A stretch of 25,310 bases of DNA from a virus. Each line of letters opens with the position of its first letter. Within the stretch, counting starts at the first letter, position 1. Shown one piece after another: positions 13,671 through 22,341 of this stretch. Location: positions 1 to 25,310 of the IMG/VR virus record IMGVR_UViG_3300008448_000574, one strand, 5' to 3'. The position numbers were made by a program, and so were the translations under genes. Under the pieces are notes generated by a model. That model worked only from the letters and a program-made list of their open reading frames with translations, was not told the origin of the DNA and made no database searches.

Positions 13671-14423
13671 ATGATAGAAGTATTAGGAACAGAGGAAGCA
13701 GTCTTGCTAACAAAGAAAGGTGAACCTAGGAAAAGAAAGCCTAAAGTAAAAAATAACTACTTTACATCTGATACTGAGGATGCTATTCTAAGATATAGGA
13801 ATAGTAAAAGCTTGGCTGAAAGAAATAAGATATATAATCAGCACATACATTACGGATTTTATAAGCTAGTTGAAAATATTATCCATACCTTTAAGTTTTA
13901 CTATACAGAAGTAGATAATATAGAGGATCTTAAGTACGAAGTAATCTCCTTTCTCCTCCAAAAACTAGACCTTTATGAGCAGTCTAAAGGTAAGGCTTAT
14001 TCATACTTTGGTACTATTGCCAAAAGATATTTGATCATATATAATCAAAAGAATTATAAGAAGCTGGTATCTAAAGCCGAGATTGGTGACCAACAAGATG
14101 ACGATGCCTTAGTTAATAGCCTAATAGTAAAAGAACCAGAGCCAGAGCTAGATAAGCTAGATGTGGTCGAGCTTTTTATCAAATACGTAGATGACAATCT
14201 CCTTGAATTATTCGAGAAAACAGATGAGATAAAGGTCGCTGACGCTATCCTTGAGATATTCAAGAAGAGGGAAAATATAGATATCTTCAATAAAAAGGCT
14301 GTCTTTATCTATGTAAAAGAGATGACAGACGCTCAGTCAAATACAATCACTAAGGTGATCAAAAGACTCAAAACTATATATAAGACTATCCTTAATCAGT
14401 ATCTTGAAAACAATGACTATTAA
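13671..14423 (+). CDS. Late-transcription sigma factor, gp55-like
   Basis: 250 residues, 65 longer than T4 gp55 (185). A basic N-terminus (RKRKPKVKNN) precedes a sigma-region-2-like core: EDAILRYRNS, YKLVENIIHTFKFYYTE, VISFLLQKLDLYEQSKGKAY, and SYFGTIAKRYLIIYNQKNYK (111-130). The 'AYSYFxxIAKR' block corresponds to the region of gp55-like factors that binds core polymerase and the -10 element. No region 4 was recognised. In T4, gp55 directs RNA polymerase to TATAAATA late promoters. The gene directly precedes the baseplate operon, whose start carries the AATATTTATT motif. Confidence 0.75.
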   Translation: MIEVLGTEEAVLLTKKGEPRKRKPKVKNNYFTSDTEDAILRYRNSKSLAERNKIYNQHIHYGFYKLVENIIHTFKFYYTEVDNIEDLKYEVISFLLQKLDLYEQSKGKAYSYFGTIAKRYLIIYNQKNYKKLVSKAEIGDQQDDDALVNSLIVKEPEPELDKLDVVELFIKYVDDNLLELFEKTDEIKVADAILEIFKKRENIDIFNKKAVFIYVKEMTDAQSNTITKVIKRLKTIYKTILNQYLENNDY

Positions 14424-14431
14424 TATTTATT
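14422..14431 (+). promoter_or_regulatory. Candidate late promoter AATATTTATT
   Basis: AATATTTATT lies ten bases before the ATG at 14442, directly after the sigma gene stop, and would transcribe the baseplate operon. It is the best-placed member of the motif set. The reverse complement contains AATAAATA, near the T4 late core. Confidence 0.42.
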
Positions 14432-14441
14432 CTAAAAAGTC

Positions 14442-14804
14442 ATGGAACTTGACAAGGAAATATTTAAAGGGAAAACAGTTGCTGACCTAGTTGAAGAGGT
14501 CTATAATAAACATAAGAATCAAGATTCTACCATAAAACAGGAGATCATGAGACTTGCCGATATGATTGAGACTCCTGGTGATGCTATTGTAATTGTGCCA
14601 CTTTTGAAAGGGTTTATGGACTCTAGTCTAAAAAACGACGAGGTTCTTATGAAACTTTTGGCCTTATTCCAAAAAGCTTCGGCAGAAGCCAAGAAAGGAG
14701 AGGCTGAAGATTCTGGTGTATTGACAGAAAAGGATATTGCCCAGTTGTTCAGTGAGGTTTCGAATATTAAGACAAAAGATCCTAAACAACTACCTAGTGC
14801 ATAA
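14442..14804 (+). CDS. Small acidic helical protein at head of baseplate operon
   Basis: 120 residues, helical and acidic (EIFKGKTVADLVEEVYNKHK, MIETPGDAIVIVPLLKGFMD, DEVLMKLLALFQKA). No signal or membrane segment. I recognise the general style from T4-like environmental phages but cannot assign a function. It heads the structural operon and overlaps the hub gene by one base, so a baseplate assembly or chaperone role is plausible. Confidence 0.55.
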   Translation: MELDKEIFKGKTVADLVEEVYNKHKNQDSTIKQEIMRLADMIETPGDAIVIVPLLKGFMDSSLKNDEVLMKLLALFQKASAEAKKGEAEDSGVLTEKDIAQLFSEVSNIKTKDPKQLPSA

Positions 14805-15706
14805 TGGCATACGAATTAATAACTCCCATTAATGCAGCAGTTGGCCAATTACATGGTCAATACTTTATTATTGGTAGAGTTAAGAAAGTAGTCATGGGTC
14901 CTTTTATAGGAAACACCAACAAACCTGATCCTGACTATACCAATCCTGGGGATATAGGTAAAATTAAATACGAGTTACTTTATTCCCCTCTTGCCACTTC
15001 TAAGGCTAATGAAGTATCTGAACCCGCCTTTCCTATTTTCTCTTTTATTAAGCAGTATCCTGTAGTAAATGAGATAGTATTAATATTAGGTGGACCTACC
15101 GAAAGATTAAACGATAGTTCTCAGAATCAACAATTTTTTTATCTTCCTCCTTATTCTATATGGAATAGTTCTAATCATAATGCTTTTCCTAACATGTATG
15201 AATGGCAAGACTTTCTAGCCAACTATTCAAATAAGCCAGGATATCAAGGAAATGCTACAGACATCCCTAAACTTCCTTTAGGCGCTACATTTAGTGAAAA
15301 AGAAACTGTTAGAAACTTACAACCGTTTGAAGGAGATAGTATTATCCAATCTAGATTTGGACAATCTATAAGATTTGGTAGCACTGTTCCTGTAATGAAA
15401 AAGTTTAATACCTGGTCTACTTCTGGTGAAAATGGTGATCCTATAACTATTATCTTGAATAGTCAAGGTAAAAGAGCTGGATTAGGTAAATTAGATAATC
15501 TAGTAGAAGATATAAATAAAGACGGTTCTGCAATATACTTAACATCTACTCAAGAAATAGTTATAGAAGACTTAAATAGTTTTCCACTAGCTTCTTTTGG
15601 TGTAAGTATAAATCCACAAACTCAAGATGTTGTAGAAGTTCAAAGACCTCCTGTTTCGAATGAGTTTACTTCTGCTCAATTGCAAGACCAAAATAGTATA
15701 GGATGA
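14804..15706 (+). CDS. Baseplate hub/spike OB-fold protein, gp5-like
   Basis: 300 residues. It starts with a small beta-barrel-like region (LHGQYFIIGRVKKVVMGPF), then EIVLILGGPTE (90-100), QQFFYLPPYSIWNSSNHNA (109-127), QPFEGDSIIQSRFGQSIRFG (173-192), and GDPITIILN (211-219). The 'EGD...GRFGxSIRFGST ... GDPIxIIxN' pattern is typical of gp5/VgrG-family spike proteins that sit on the hub at the tip of the contractile tail. No lysozyme domain was seen, unlike T4 gp5. The C-terminus has a short linker-like tail. It overlaps the next gene by four bases. Confidence 0.68.
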   Translation: MAYELITPINAAVGQLHGQYFIIGRVKKVVMGPFIGNTNKPDPDYTNPGDIGKIKYELLYSPLATSKANEVSEPAFPIFSFIKQYPVVNEIVLILGGPTERLNDSSQNQQFFYLPPYSIWNSSNHNAFPNMYEWQDFLANYSNKPGYQGNATDIPKLPLGATFSEKETVRNLQPFEGDSIIQSRFGQSIRFGSTVPVMKKFNTWSTSGENGDPITIILNSQGKRAGLGKLDNLVEDINKDGSAIYLTSTQEIVIEDLNSFPLASFGVSINPQTQDVVEVQRPPVSNEFTSAQLQDQNSIG

Positions 15707-16137
15707 CGTTTGAACCGAAGTTTCCATATAAAGGTAATCAACTAATACTATCTTCTGATAGAGTATTATTGCATTCAAAATCTGATGCTATATTCCTTTT
15801 TGGTAAGCAAGCTGTCTCTTTATCTTCTACTAAGACTATTAATCTAGACGCATTTGATAAGGTTTTAATAGATTGTAAAATAATAGAATTAGGATCTAAA
15901 GCTCAAACATTAGGCCAACCAGTTGTTTTAGGTAGAAACTTAAATACTCAACTTACTGTATTATTGACTAATTTGGCTAATGCTGGAACTTTAATGGCGC
16001 AAGCTTCTGAAACAGATTTAGGTGCTAGTATGCAATTATTAGCTAATGCAGGGCAGATAATAAATGAAGAAGCATCTAGATTAGTACAAGTATTGAATAG
16101 CGGAACTATATTATCTAAAAACACATTCACAAGATAA
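15703..16137 (+). CDS. Baseplate spike tip, beta-helix-like (gp5 C-terminal type)
   Basis: 144 residues. The first half reads as short beta strands in alternating pattern (LILSSDRVLLHSKSDAIFLF, KQAVSLSSTKTINLDAFDKV, LIDCKIIELGSKAQ), as in the C-terminal beta-helix of gp5 and the VgrG/gpV spike. The segment IELGSKA...PVVLGRNLNTQLTVLL is characteristic of such spikes. The C-terminal 60 residues are helical. In T4 this beta-helix is part of gp5; here it is separate from the OB-fold protein. It likely forms the membrane-piercing needle. Confidence 0.62.
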   Translation: MTFEPKFPYKGNQLILSSDRVLLHSKSDAIFLFGKQAVSLSSTKTINLDAFDKVLIDCKIIELGSKAQTLGQPVVLGRNLNTQLTVLLTNLANAGTLMAQASETDLGASMQLLANAGQIINEEASRLVQVLNSGTILSKNTFTR

Positions 16138-16138
16138 T

Positions 16139-18157
16139 ATGATACCAGTAATTAATCCAAATATAGCAAGCACAATAAACAAAGTAGCTAACGATCCTAA
16201 AGTTAAAGCTGGATTTGTTAATTTAGGAAATAATAAATTAAATATAAATACTACTACAGCAAAAGGTTTAGAAAAAGCGATTGGAGTTATTGCTAGGTTT
16301 ATAATGAAGGCTCAAGCAAAAACTAATGGTATCTTCTATGGAGAGTTTAAACTAAAGCAAGAAGAAGGAAATCCTGTTCAAAGAGCTTTAGATAGAGGTA
16401 TAGATAATTTATTGACTGACTTTGCTAGTGTTGACTTTTGTAATCTTCTTAACTACGCACTATCTCAAATACCTGGAGGAAAGCCTTTCAATCCAAAAGA
16501 TGATCCTCCTTCTGATCCTATATCAAAAGCTAAATATAATCTACAAAATACAGCTTTTAAAGTACAAACTAAAATAGATCAATACTATGCCAGTTATGGT
16601 GATGCTAGTAATCCAGAAAGTAAATTAGGATTATCAACATTAATAAGACAGATAAATGATTTATTTTCTTCTGTACTTTCTCCTGATACAGGCATAAACG
16701 ATCCATATCTTTTACAAACTTTTCCTCAGCTTTCAACTGCTAGTAATTTTTTACAAAATGCTTTTAGTTTATTTGGCCAGTATAATGATGTTAGAGATAT
16801 CCCTAATAATGATGTTATAAAAATATTAAATACAATAGATAAAGTAAAATATTATTGTATAGCTATTCAAGGATTAAATACTCCTGCATCATTTGTTAAC
16901 TTTGCAGATTCTGTATTAGATGGAAAAGTTCAAGAAGAGATTGCTAAAATAAGTAAGCTAGTTCCTCTTAAAGACATATCTAAAGTACTTAAAGCTATAT
17001 TAAAAGTAGCAAATAATATAAATTCTGTAGGACAAAATTCTATAAAATATATTAATACTGCAAGGACTATAATAAAGATTGCTGTATTAATAATAAAAGT
17101 ATTTAATGTAGTCAAAGCATTTATAATAGCTTTAGGTATACCCAATCAATTTACTACTGTTGGAGTAACAACTAAATTTTCAGATACGTACCAACAAAAA
17201 TTAACAGAGTTAGGACAAAAAAAATTAATAAAGAGGCTTAATCAAATAAATGCCGTATTAAATTTAATGACTATATTTGTTACTAGTTTAGTAGCTGGTA
17301 TGGGTAGTATTATAGGAAAGCTAAACTTAGTATTGCTTAATATAGAAAATTGTAACAACGTAGATCCAGAATTAAAACAAGATCTTATTGATACTATAAC
17401 TAATCTGACTAATACTGCAAATACACTGCAAGACTTTTTAGATAAATCTAGCCAAGCTACAGAGAGTAAAAATAAAAGATTCGGAGAATATACAATAGAA
17501 ATAGTAACAGAACAAATTACTGATGAAGGAATTGCTATTAAAAGAAGATATGGTATAGCAAGAAATAGTAGCGGATATATTGTTGTAGAATCTACTCCTA
17601 CCTTTGCTTCTCTAGATCTTATCATAATAAATGAAGTGAAGGTTCTTTTGGTATCAAAAGGATTAGTTAGTGCAAATGTAGGAAGTTTATCTTCTGAGGA
17701 TGAAGTGACAATTATAGATTCCCTTCAGTATTTGGAAAATGATGATCTTAATATAGATAATATTTCTCTTAATGAACAAGATATTGAACAATTTAAACAG
17801 CAAGATCAAGAATTAGGTTTGTCTACATTTGTAGATAATCTTCCTGGTGGTAAAGCACTTCGTAGGAAAGTAAGGTCTTTATTGACTAAACAGTCTCAAC
17901 AATTAAAGACCAATCTATCAAATACAGACCCTCAAAGAAGGTATTCTAATTCTATATCTGGAGTATCATCCTTTACAGGTGGTTTTGTAGGGTCTCAAAC
18001 CAGTTCTAATCAGGAAGAAATAACTCGTTTAGAAAAAGAAAAACAAAAATTACAGACTAGTTTAATATCATCAGCAACTAATCCTATACTTTTAGCTAGT
18101 ACAATAAAGAAAATAAAGGATATAGACAGTCAAATTAAACAACTTAAAAATGGCTAA
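16139..18157 (+). CDS. Large tail/baseplate structural protein with hydrophobic segments
   Basis: 672 residues. Helical with two hydrophobic segments: about 304-334 (YINTARTIIKIAVLIIKVFN...) and about 374-400 (LMTIFVTSLVAGMGSIIG). A beta-containing domain follows (FGEYTIEIVTEQ from about 447, then RRYGIARNSSGYIVVESTPT), and the protein ends in a coiled coil (EEITRLEKEKQKLQTSLIS, IDSQIKQLKNG). Its operon position between the spike and the gp25/gp6 wedge genes fits a baseplate hub or a membrane-active central tail protein. I recognise the overall pattern from environmental T4-like phages, where it is called structural. The exact T4 counterpart cannot be named. Confidence 0.6.
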   Translation: MIPVINPNIASTINKVANDPKVKAGFVNLGNNKLNINTTTAKGLEKAIGVIARFIMKAQAKTNGIFYGEFKLKQEEGNPVQRALDRGIDNLLTDFASVDFCNLLNYALSQIPGGKPFNPKDDPPSDPISKAKYNLQNTAFKVQTKIDQYYASYGDASNPESKLGLSTLIRQINDLFSSVLSPDTGINDPYLLQTFPQLSTASNFLQNAFSLFGQYNDVRDIPNNDVIKILNTIDKVKYYCIAIQGLNTPASFVNFADSVLDGKVQEEIAKISKLVPLKDISKVLKAILKVANNINSVGQNSIKYINTARTIIKIAVLIIKVFNVVKAFIIALGIPNQFTTVGVTTKFSDTYQQKLTELGQKKLIKRLNQINAVLNLMTIFVTSLVAGMGSIIGKLNLVLLNIENCNNVDPELKQDLIDTITNLTNTANTLQDFLDKSSQATESKNKRFGEYTIEIVTEQITDEGIAIKRRYGIARNSSGYIVVESTPTFASLDLIIINEVKVLLVSKGLVSANVGSLSSEDEVTIIDSLQYLENDDLNIDNISLNEQDIEQFKQQDQELGLSTFVDNLPGGKALRRKVRSLLTKQSQQLKTNLSNTDPQRRYSNSISGVSSFTGGFVGSQTSSNQEEITRLEKEKQKLQTSLISSATNPILLASTIKKIKDIDSQIKQLKNG

Positions 18158-18161
18158 AAAT

Positions 18162-18171
18162 AATATTTATA
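18162..18171 (+). promoter_or_regulatory. Candidate promoter element AATATTTATA
   Basis: AATATTTATA lies in the 18-base gap between two structural genes, four bases before the ATG at 18176. On the opposite strand it reads TATAAATA exactly, the T4 late core, but pointing away from every gene here. Confidence 0.35.
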
Positions 18172-18175
18172 AGAT

Positions 18176-18616
18176 ATGGCACAAATAGATGCACTTAGAA
18201 AATTAATAAGAGAAGAGCTTAGGGCTGTTCTTAAGGAAGAACTTCCAAAAATATTGAAGGAAGTTAAATCTCCTGTTATGGTAGACCAAAAGAAAAGCCT
18301 TCAAGAACAGGTTAAATCAAAAATCCCAGGCACATTAAATACTTCTGCACCAAAACCTATTAAGTTCGCTGGAAACAATCCAATGGCTGCCTTTTTAAAT
18401 GATACTGCCAAAAGCATGCTAAATGAAGACTTTAATATGACTTCAGGAGATGTTCATCCAGGACTTGCTTTCCAGCCTAAAGAAGTTAAGGTAGGTAGTG
18501 TAGAAGGCATGCTTGGATCTGCCAGGCCTAGCTCTAATTTAGATGCTGTTCAGATTAACGAAGTGCCTGATTTTTCAGGTCTTATGGCTAAACTTAAAGA
18601 ACAAGGACAAATTTAA
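18176..18616 (+). CDS. Small structural protein with N-terminal helix
   Basis: 146 residues. The first 30 residues (IDALRKLIREELRAVLKEEL, then PKILKE) form a strongly amphipathic charged helix, followed by a less structured, Pro- and Ser-rich region (TLNTSAPKPIKFAGNNPMAA, SARPSSNLDAVQINEVPD). It is operon-embedded between the 672-residue protein and gp25. The function is unknown; a wedge-associated linker is likely. Its 3' end overlaps the gp25 ATG by one base. Confidence 0.6.
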   Translation: MAQIDALRKLIREELRAVLKEELPKILKEVKSPVMVDQKKSLQEQVKSKIPGTLNTSAPKPIKFAGNNPMAAFLNDTAKSMLNEDFNMTSGDVHPGLAFQPKEVKVGSVEGMLGSARPSSNLDAVQINEVPDFSGLMAKLKEQGQI

Positions 18617-19029
18617 TGGCATACGGATTAAAGAAAATATCACCATTAGATTTAAAACCTTCAACAGCAATTGGAGTTAAAATCCCTTTTGATGCAGAAG
18701 CAGTCTTTGATTCTGTATATACAACTAAAGACCAGATTAAGTACAATATTATAAACTACCTCTTAACAGATCCTAGAGAAAGGCCTTTCAATCCAACTTT
18801 TGGAGCAGGTCTTAGAGCTAGACTATTCGAGCAAATTAACCAGGACACTTTTGAGAATATGAAACAATCTATCAGAACTCAATTGGAAGCCTACTTTCCT
18901 CAAATAGAAATAACAACATTAGAAATAATTGGTAATCCAGATTATAATTCTATAAACATAAAATTTAGTTACAGGCTTTTAAGATCAAACGAAAACGATA
19001 GTGTCATATTGACAATACAAAATATGTAA
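18616..19029 (+). CDS. Baseplate wedge protein gp25
   Basis: 137 residues, the usual length of the gp25 family (T4 gp25 is 132 residues). Characteristic elements: INYLLTDPRERPFNPTFGAG (about residues 46-65), LRARLFEQ, and RTQLEAYFPQIEI. gp25 nucleates sheath assembly and joins the gp6-containing wedge in T4. It sits directly before gp6, as in many contractile phages, with a two-base gap. Confidence 0.85.
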   Translation: MAYGLKKISPLDLKPSTAIGVKIPFDAEAVFDSVYTTKDQIKYNIINYLLTDPRERPFNPTFGAGLRARLFEQINQDTFENMKQSIRTQLEAYFPQIEITTLEIIGNPDYNSINIKFSYRLLRSNENDSVILTIQNM

Positions 19030-19031
19030 AA

Positions 19032-20885
19032 ATGCCTAACCAAGTTGATATTAAATATTTAAACAAAGACTTTAGCTCCTTCAAAACAGACTTGATAGAG
19101 TATGCTAAAGCATATTATCCAACTGTCTATAATGACTTTACTCAACCAAGTCCTGGTAGTATGTTCATTGAAATGGCTTCTTACGTTGGAGATGTCCTTT
19201 CTTTTTATCTTGATAATCAACTTCAAGAAACTTTTTTACAATACGCTAAGCAAAAAAATAACTTATACACTTTAGCCTATATGTTAGGTTATAGACCTAA
19301 AGTTACTTCTGCTGCTATCGTTAATTTAGATGTGTATCAACAAGTTCCTTCAATTACAGTTGGTCCTAATACTCTTCCTGATTTTAGTTATGCTATGACT
19401 ATTGGACAAGGAATGCAGGTTAAATCAAATGTAAATAGTTCTGTACTATTCTATGTTCCTCAAAAAGTAGACTTTTCTACATCGTCTTCCTATGATCCTA
19501 CAACTATAGAAGTGTATACTGTAAATGGTAGTAATGTTCCTACTTCTTATTTGTTTAAAAAATCTGTACAAGCTATATCTGGACAAGTTAAGACTACATC
19601 ATTCACATTTGCTGCTCCTCAAAGATTTACGACCGTTAATATACAAGACTCTTCTATAATAACAATATTAGAGGCAAAAGATTCTTCAGGTAATACATGG
19701 TATGAAGTACCTTATCTTGCTCAAGATTATATACTAAAACCTGTTCAAAATACAGCTGCTAACTATCCTAGTTTATATCAGTATGCTAATCAAGTTCCTT
19801 ACATGATTCAAAAGCTTCAAGTTCCTAGAAGGTTTACTTCTAGGTTTAGAACGGATGGATCATTAGAAATAGAATTTGGTTCTGGGATAAATAGCGCAGC
19901 TGATTCAACAATTATACCTAATCCTAATGCGGTCAGCGTGGGTTTAACAGGAGGTGGTCTTAGTACATTATCTAGCTCATTTGATCCAACTAATTTTGTA
20001 ACTACGCAAACTTATGGTTTAGCTCCAAAAAATACAACTATTACATTCCAATATTTAGTTGGTGGTGGGGCATCTTCTAATGTACTATCAAATCAATTGA
20101 CACAATTATTGTCATATACAGTGTCAGGAAATACTACATATCAAAATACAATAGTAGTAAATAATCCTGATCCTGCATCAGGTGGAGGAGATGGTGATAC
20201 TTTAGAAGAATTGAGATTTAATATTGCTAATGAGTTTCCAACTCAGTTAAGAGCTGTTACTCAAGAAGACTATCTTGCCAGGACATTAAGTATGCCTTCT
20301 CAATACGGTAAAGTAAGTAAGGCTTATGTTACTAAAGATGATGCCACTTTTAATAATTACATGAGTGATGTGAGTCAAAGAGATCAAGTCTTAGTAAGTT
20401 TATATGTATTAGGATTAAATAGCTCTAACCAGTTAGCTGATCCTTCACCAGCTCTTTTACAAAACGTACAAACATATTTGTCAGAATATAGAATGATGAC
20501 AGATGCTGTTAATATTAAACCTGCTTATATAATTAATATAGGATGTAATTTTGATATAGTTATACGTCCTAACTATACAAGTCAAGACGTTATTGCTAGA
20601 TGTATATTAGCTTTACAGTCATTTTTTAATATTGGAAATTGGCAAATTAATCAACCAATATTATTAGGAGATATATATTCTTTATTAGATACTGTAGAGG
20701 GTGTTCAAACAGTTAAAGATATTAGAATAGTAAATAAGTCTGGGATAATCGACGGATACTCTCAATATTCTTATGATATTCAAGCTGGGACATTGAATGG
20801 TGTTATTTATCCTTCATTGGATCCTTCAATATTTGAATTGAAATATCCTAATACTGATATTCAAGGTCGTGTAGTAACAATATAA
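19032..20885 (+). CDS. Baseplate wedge protein gp6-like (baseplate J-like)
   Basis: 617 residues, close to T4 gp6 (660). Conserved parts: the N-terminal KYLNKDFSSFKTDLIEYAKA and MFIEMASYVGDVLSFYLDNQ (early), a central beta-rich domain, and a conserved region (GGGDGDTLEELRFNIANEFP, RAVTQEDYLARTL) typical of the Baseplate_J family. gp6 forms the dimeric ring arms of the wedge. Its position after gp25 supports the call. The C-terminal 150 residues are alpha/beta (INIGCNFDIVIRPNYTSQDV, VEGVQTVKDIRI). Confidence 0.85.
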   Translation: MPNQVDIKYLNKDFSSFKTDLIEYAKAYYPTVYNDFTQPSPGSMFIEMASYVGDVLSFYLDNQLQETFLQYAKQKNNLYTLAYMLGYRPKVTSAAIVNLDVYQQVPSITVGPNTLPDFSYAMTIGQGMQVKSNVNSSVLFYVPQKVDFSTSSSYDPTTIEVYTVNGSNVPTSYLFKKSVQAISGQVKTTSFTFAAPQRFTTVNIQDSSIITILEAKDSSGNTWYEVPYLAQDYILKPVQNTAANYPSLYQYANQVPYMIQKLQVPRRFTSRFRTDGSLEIEFGSGINSAADSTIIPNPNAVSVGLTGGGLSTLSSSFDPTNFVTTQTYGLAPKNTTITFQYLVGGGASSNVLSNQLTQLLSYTVSGNTTYQNTIVVNNPDPASGGGDGDTLEELRFNIANEFPTQLRAVTQEDYLARTLSMPSQYGKVSKAYVTKDDATFNNYMSDVSQRDQVLVSLYVLGLNSSNQLADPSPALLQNVQTYLSEYRMMTDAVNIKPAYIINIGCNFDIVIRPNYTSQDVIARCILALQSFFNIGNWQINQPILLGDIYSLLDTVEGVQTVKDIRIVNKSGIIDGYSQYSYDIQAGTLNGVIYPSLDPSIFELKYPNTDIQGRVVTI

Positions 20886-20896
20886 AAATATGAGTA

Positions 20897-22003
20897 ATGG
20901 CTGTATATAAAATATTTCCTTCTGCTGATGCATCAATATATTCTGCAAATCCTGCATTGAATGCTGGACTTGATGAGATATTAGAAGTATCTGTAAAAAA
21001 TAATGACGTACCTTTAAATAATTTTGTAGACCCAGTTCCTACTAGTCCTATTCTTTCTGATGATTTAAGAAGATCTTTAGTTATCTTTTCAGATTCTGAC
21101 ATAGCTACACTAAAGACGTATGCAACAGGATCTTGGAAGACTTTCTTTAGATTATATTTAGCTACAGCAGAAAATTTAAATACCCTGTACTCTTTAGAGA
21201 TCAGGCAAGTTTCTCAATCTTGGGAAATGGGCACAGGCAAATTAGCTGATTCTCCTGAGACTAGAAACGGTGTATGTTGGTATAATAGCCAATCTTATTA
21301 TCAAAGCTCTAGTAACTGGGGAAATGGATCATACTATTTGACTGATGGTGGTGGATCTTGGACTAACTTGTATGTAACACAATCATTTGGATATAAAGAT
21401 AATAAAGATGTAAATGTAGATGTTACTAGTATAGTTGACACCTGGTTCAGTGGTTCTAGACCAAATTATGGATTGCTAACTAAACATCCAGATGCTATTG
21501 AACAAAACTCAGGTAGCTATATAGGACTTAGCTTCTTCTCTGTAGATACTCACACTATATATCCACCAACATTAGAAATAAAATGGGATGATAGTTCATA
21601 TGCAACAGGAAGTCTTAGTGTTATATCTAATTCCGATTCTGTAATAACTTTAGGTAATAATTTAGAGACATATAAATATGGAACAGGTAAGTATAGATTT
21701 AAAATAAATGCTAGAGATAAATACCCAGCAAGAACCTTTACAACATCTTCTTGGTATACTACTAATAAGGCGCTACCTCAAACTTCATATTGGGCTTTAC
21801 AAGATGCTAAAACAGCAGATATAGTTATAGATTTTGATACTAGCTATACAAAGATTAGTTGTGATGGTACTAATAGCTATTTTGATTTATTCATGAATGG
21901 TCTAGAACCTGAAAGATATTATAAGATATTAATTAAAACAGATCTTCCGACCGGAGAATCTTATGAAGTTGATAACGATCTAATATTTAAAATAGTTAGA
22001 TAA
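20897..22003 (+). CDS. Tail/baseplate protein with DNRLRE-like beta-sandwich
   Basis: 368 residues, beta-rich. The core from about residue 10 to 230 resembles the DNRLRE-type fold: PSADASIYSANPALNAGLDE, FFRLYLATAENLNTLYSLEI, SQSWEMGTGKLADSPETRNG, VDVTSIVDTWFSGSRPNYGL, and SYIGLSFFSVDTHTIYPPTL. The remainder is another beta domain. Such proteins may be appendage or adhesin-like parts attached to the wedge. It lies 11 bases after gp6 and overlaps the next gene by one base. The precise role is not known. Confidence 0.68.
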   Translation: MAVYKIFPSADASIYSANPALNAGLDEILEVSVKNNDVPLNNFVDPVPTSPILSDDLRRSLVIFSDSDIATLKTYATGSWKTFFRLYLATAENLNTLYSLEIRQVSQSWEMGTGKLADSPETRNGVCWYNSQSYYQSSSNWGNGSYYLTDGGGSWTNLYVTQSFGYKDNKDVNVDVTSIVDTWFSGSRPNYGLLTKHPDAIEQNSGSYIGLSFFSVDTHTIYPPTLEIKWDDSSYATGSLSVISNSDSVITLGNNLETYKYGTGKYRFKINARDKYPARTFTTSSWYTTNKALPQTSYWALQDAKTADIVIDFDTSYTKISCDGTNSYFDLFMNGLEPERYYKILIKTDLPTGESYEVDNDLIFKIVR

Positions 22004-22341
22004 TGGCAAATGTAGATTTGGTTAAAGAGATTTATGGAATTAATACGTACTCAAAGGCGGTTAACACCACCTTTTCAGAACTAATAACACCTACTGTTCC
22101 TACTACTGAAAATGTTGTTACAGTTGATCAATTTTTTGAATATTATGATCAATTATTTTTTAATATCCCAGTAGATGGAACAATAAACTCACATACATAT
22201 CTTGTTGAAAGAAGTCAACAATATATAGGAGGTTCAGTTATAGATGCAGAGAAGCAAGCACTCATAGAAGAAATAAATTCTCTTCGTCAACAATTGTTAG
22301 ATTTGAATCAATCGTTTACAAGTATTAACGATATAATATAA
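22003..22341 (+). CDS. Small baseplate-associated protein with coiled coil
   Basis: 112 residues. The first 75 are mixed, with IYGINTYSKAVNTTFSELIT and VDQFFEYYDQLFFNIPVDG. The C-terminal 35 (EKQALIEEINSLRQQLLDLN, QSFTSINDII) form a coiled coil, typical of trimeric connector parts. Its stop overlaps the next ATG by one base. It was not matched to any named T4 gene product. Confidence 0.6.
   Translation: MANVDLVKEIYGINTYSKAVNTTFSELITPTVPTTENVVTVDQFFEYYDQLFFNIPVDGTINSHTYLVERSQQYIGGSVIDAEKQALIEEINSLRQQLLDLNQSFTSINDII

Noticed and set aside
14054-14290. Minus-strand ORFs inside plus-strand genes (also around 15587, 15948, 16930, 17242, 20848), and the minus-strand ORF at 10485-10715
   Set aside because: Antisense or alternative-frame shadows of the sigma, spike, structural and nuclease genes; composition is Ser/Ile/Leu-rich without domains.
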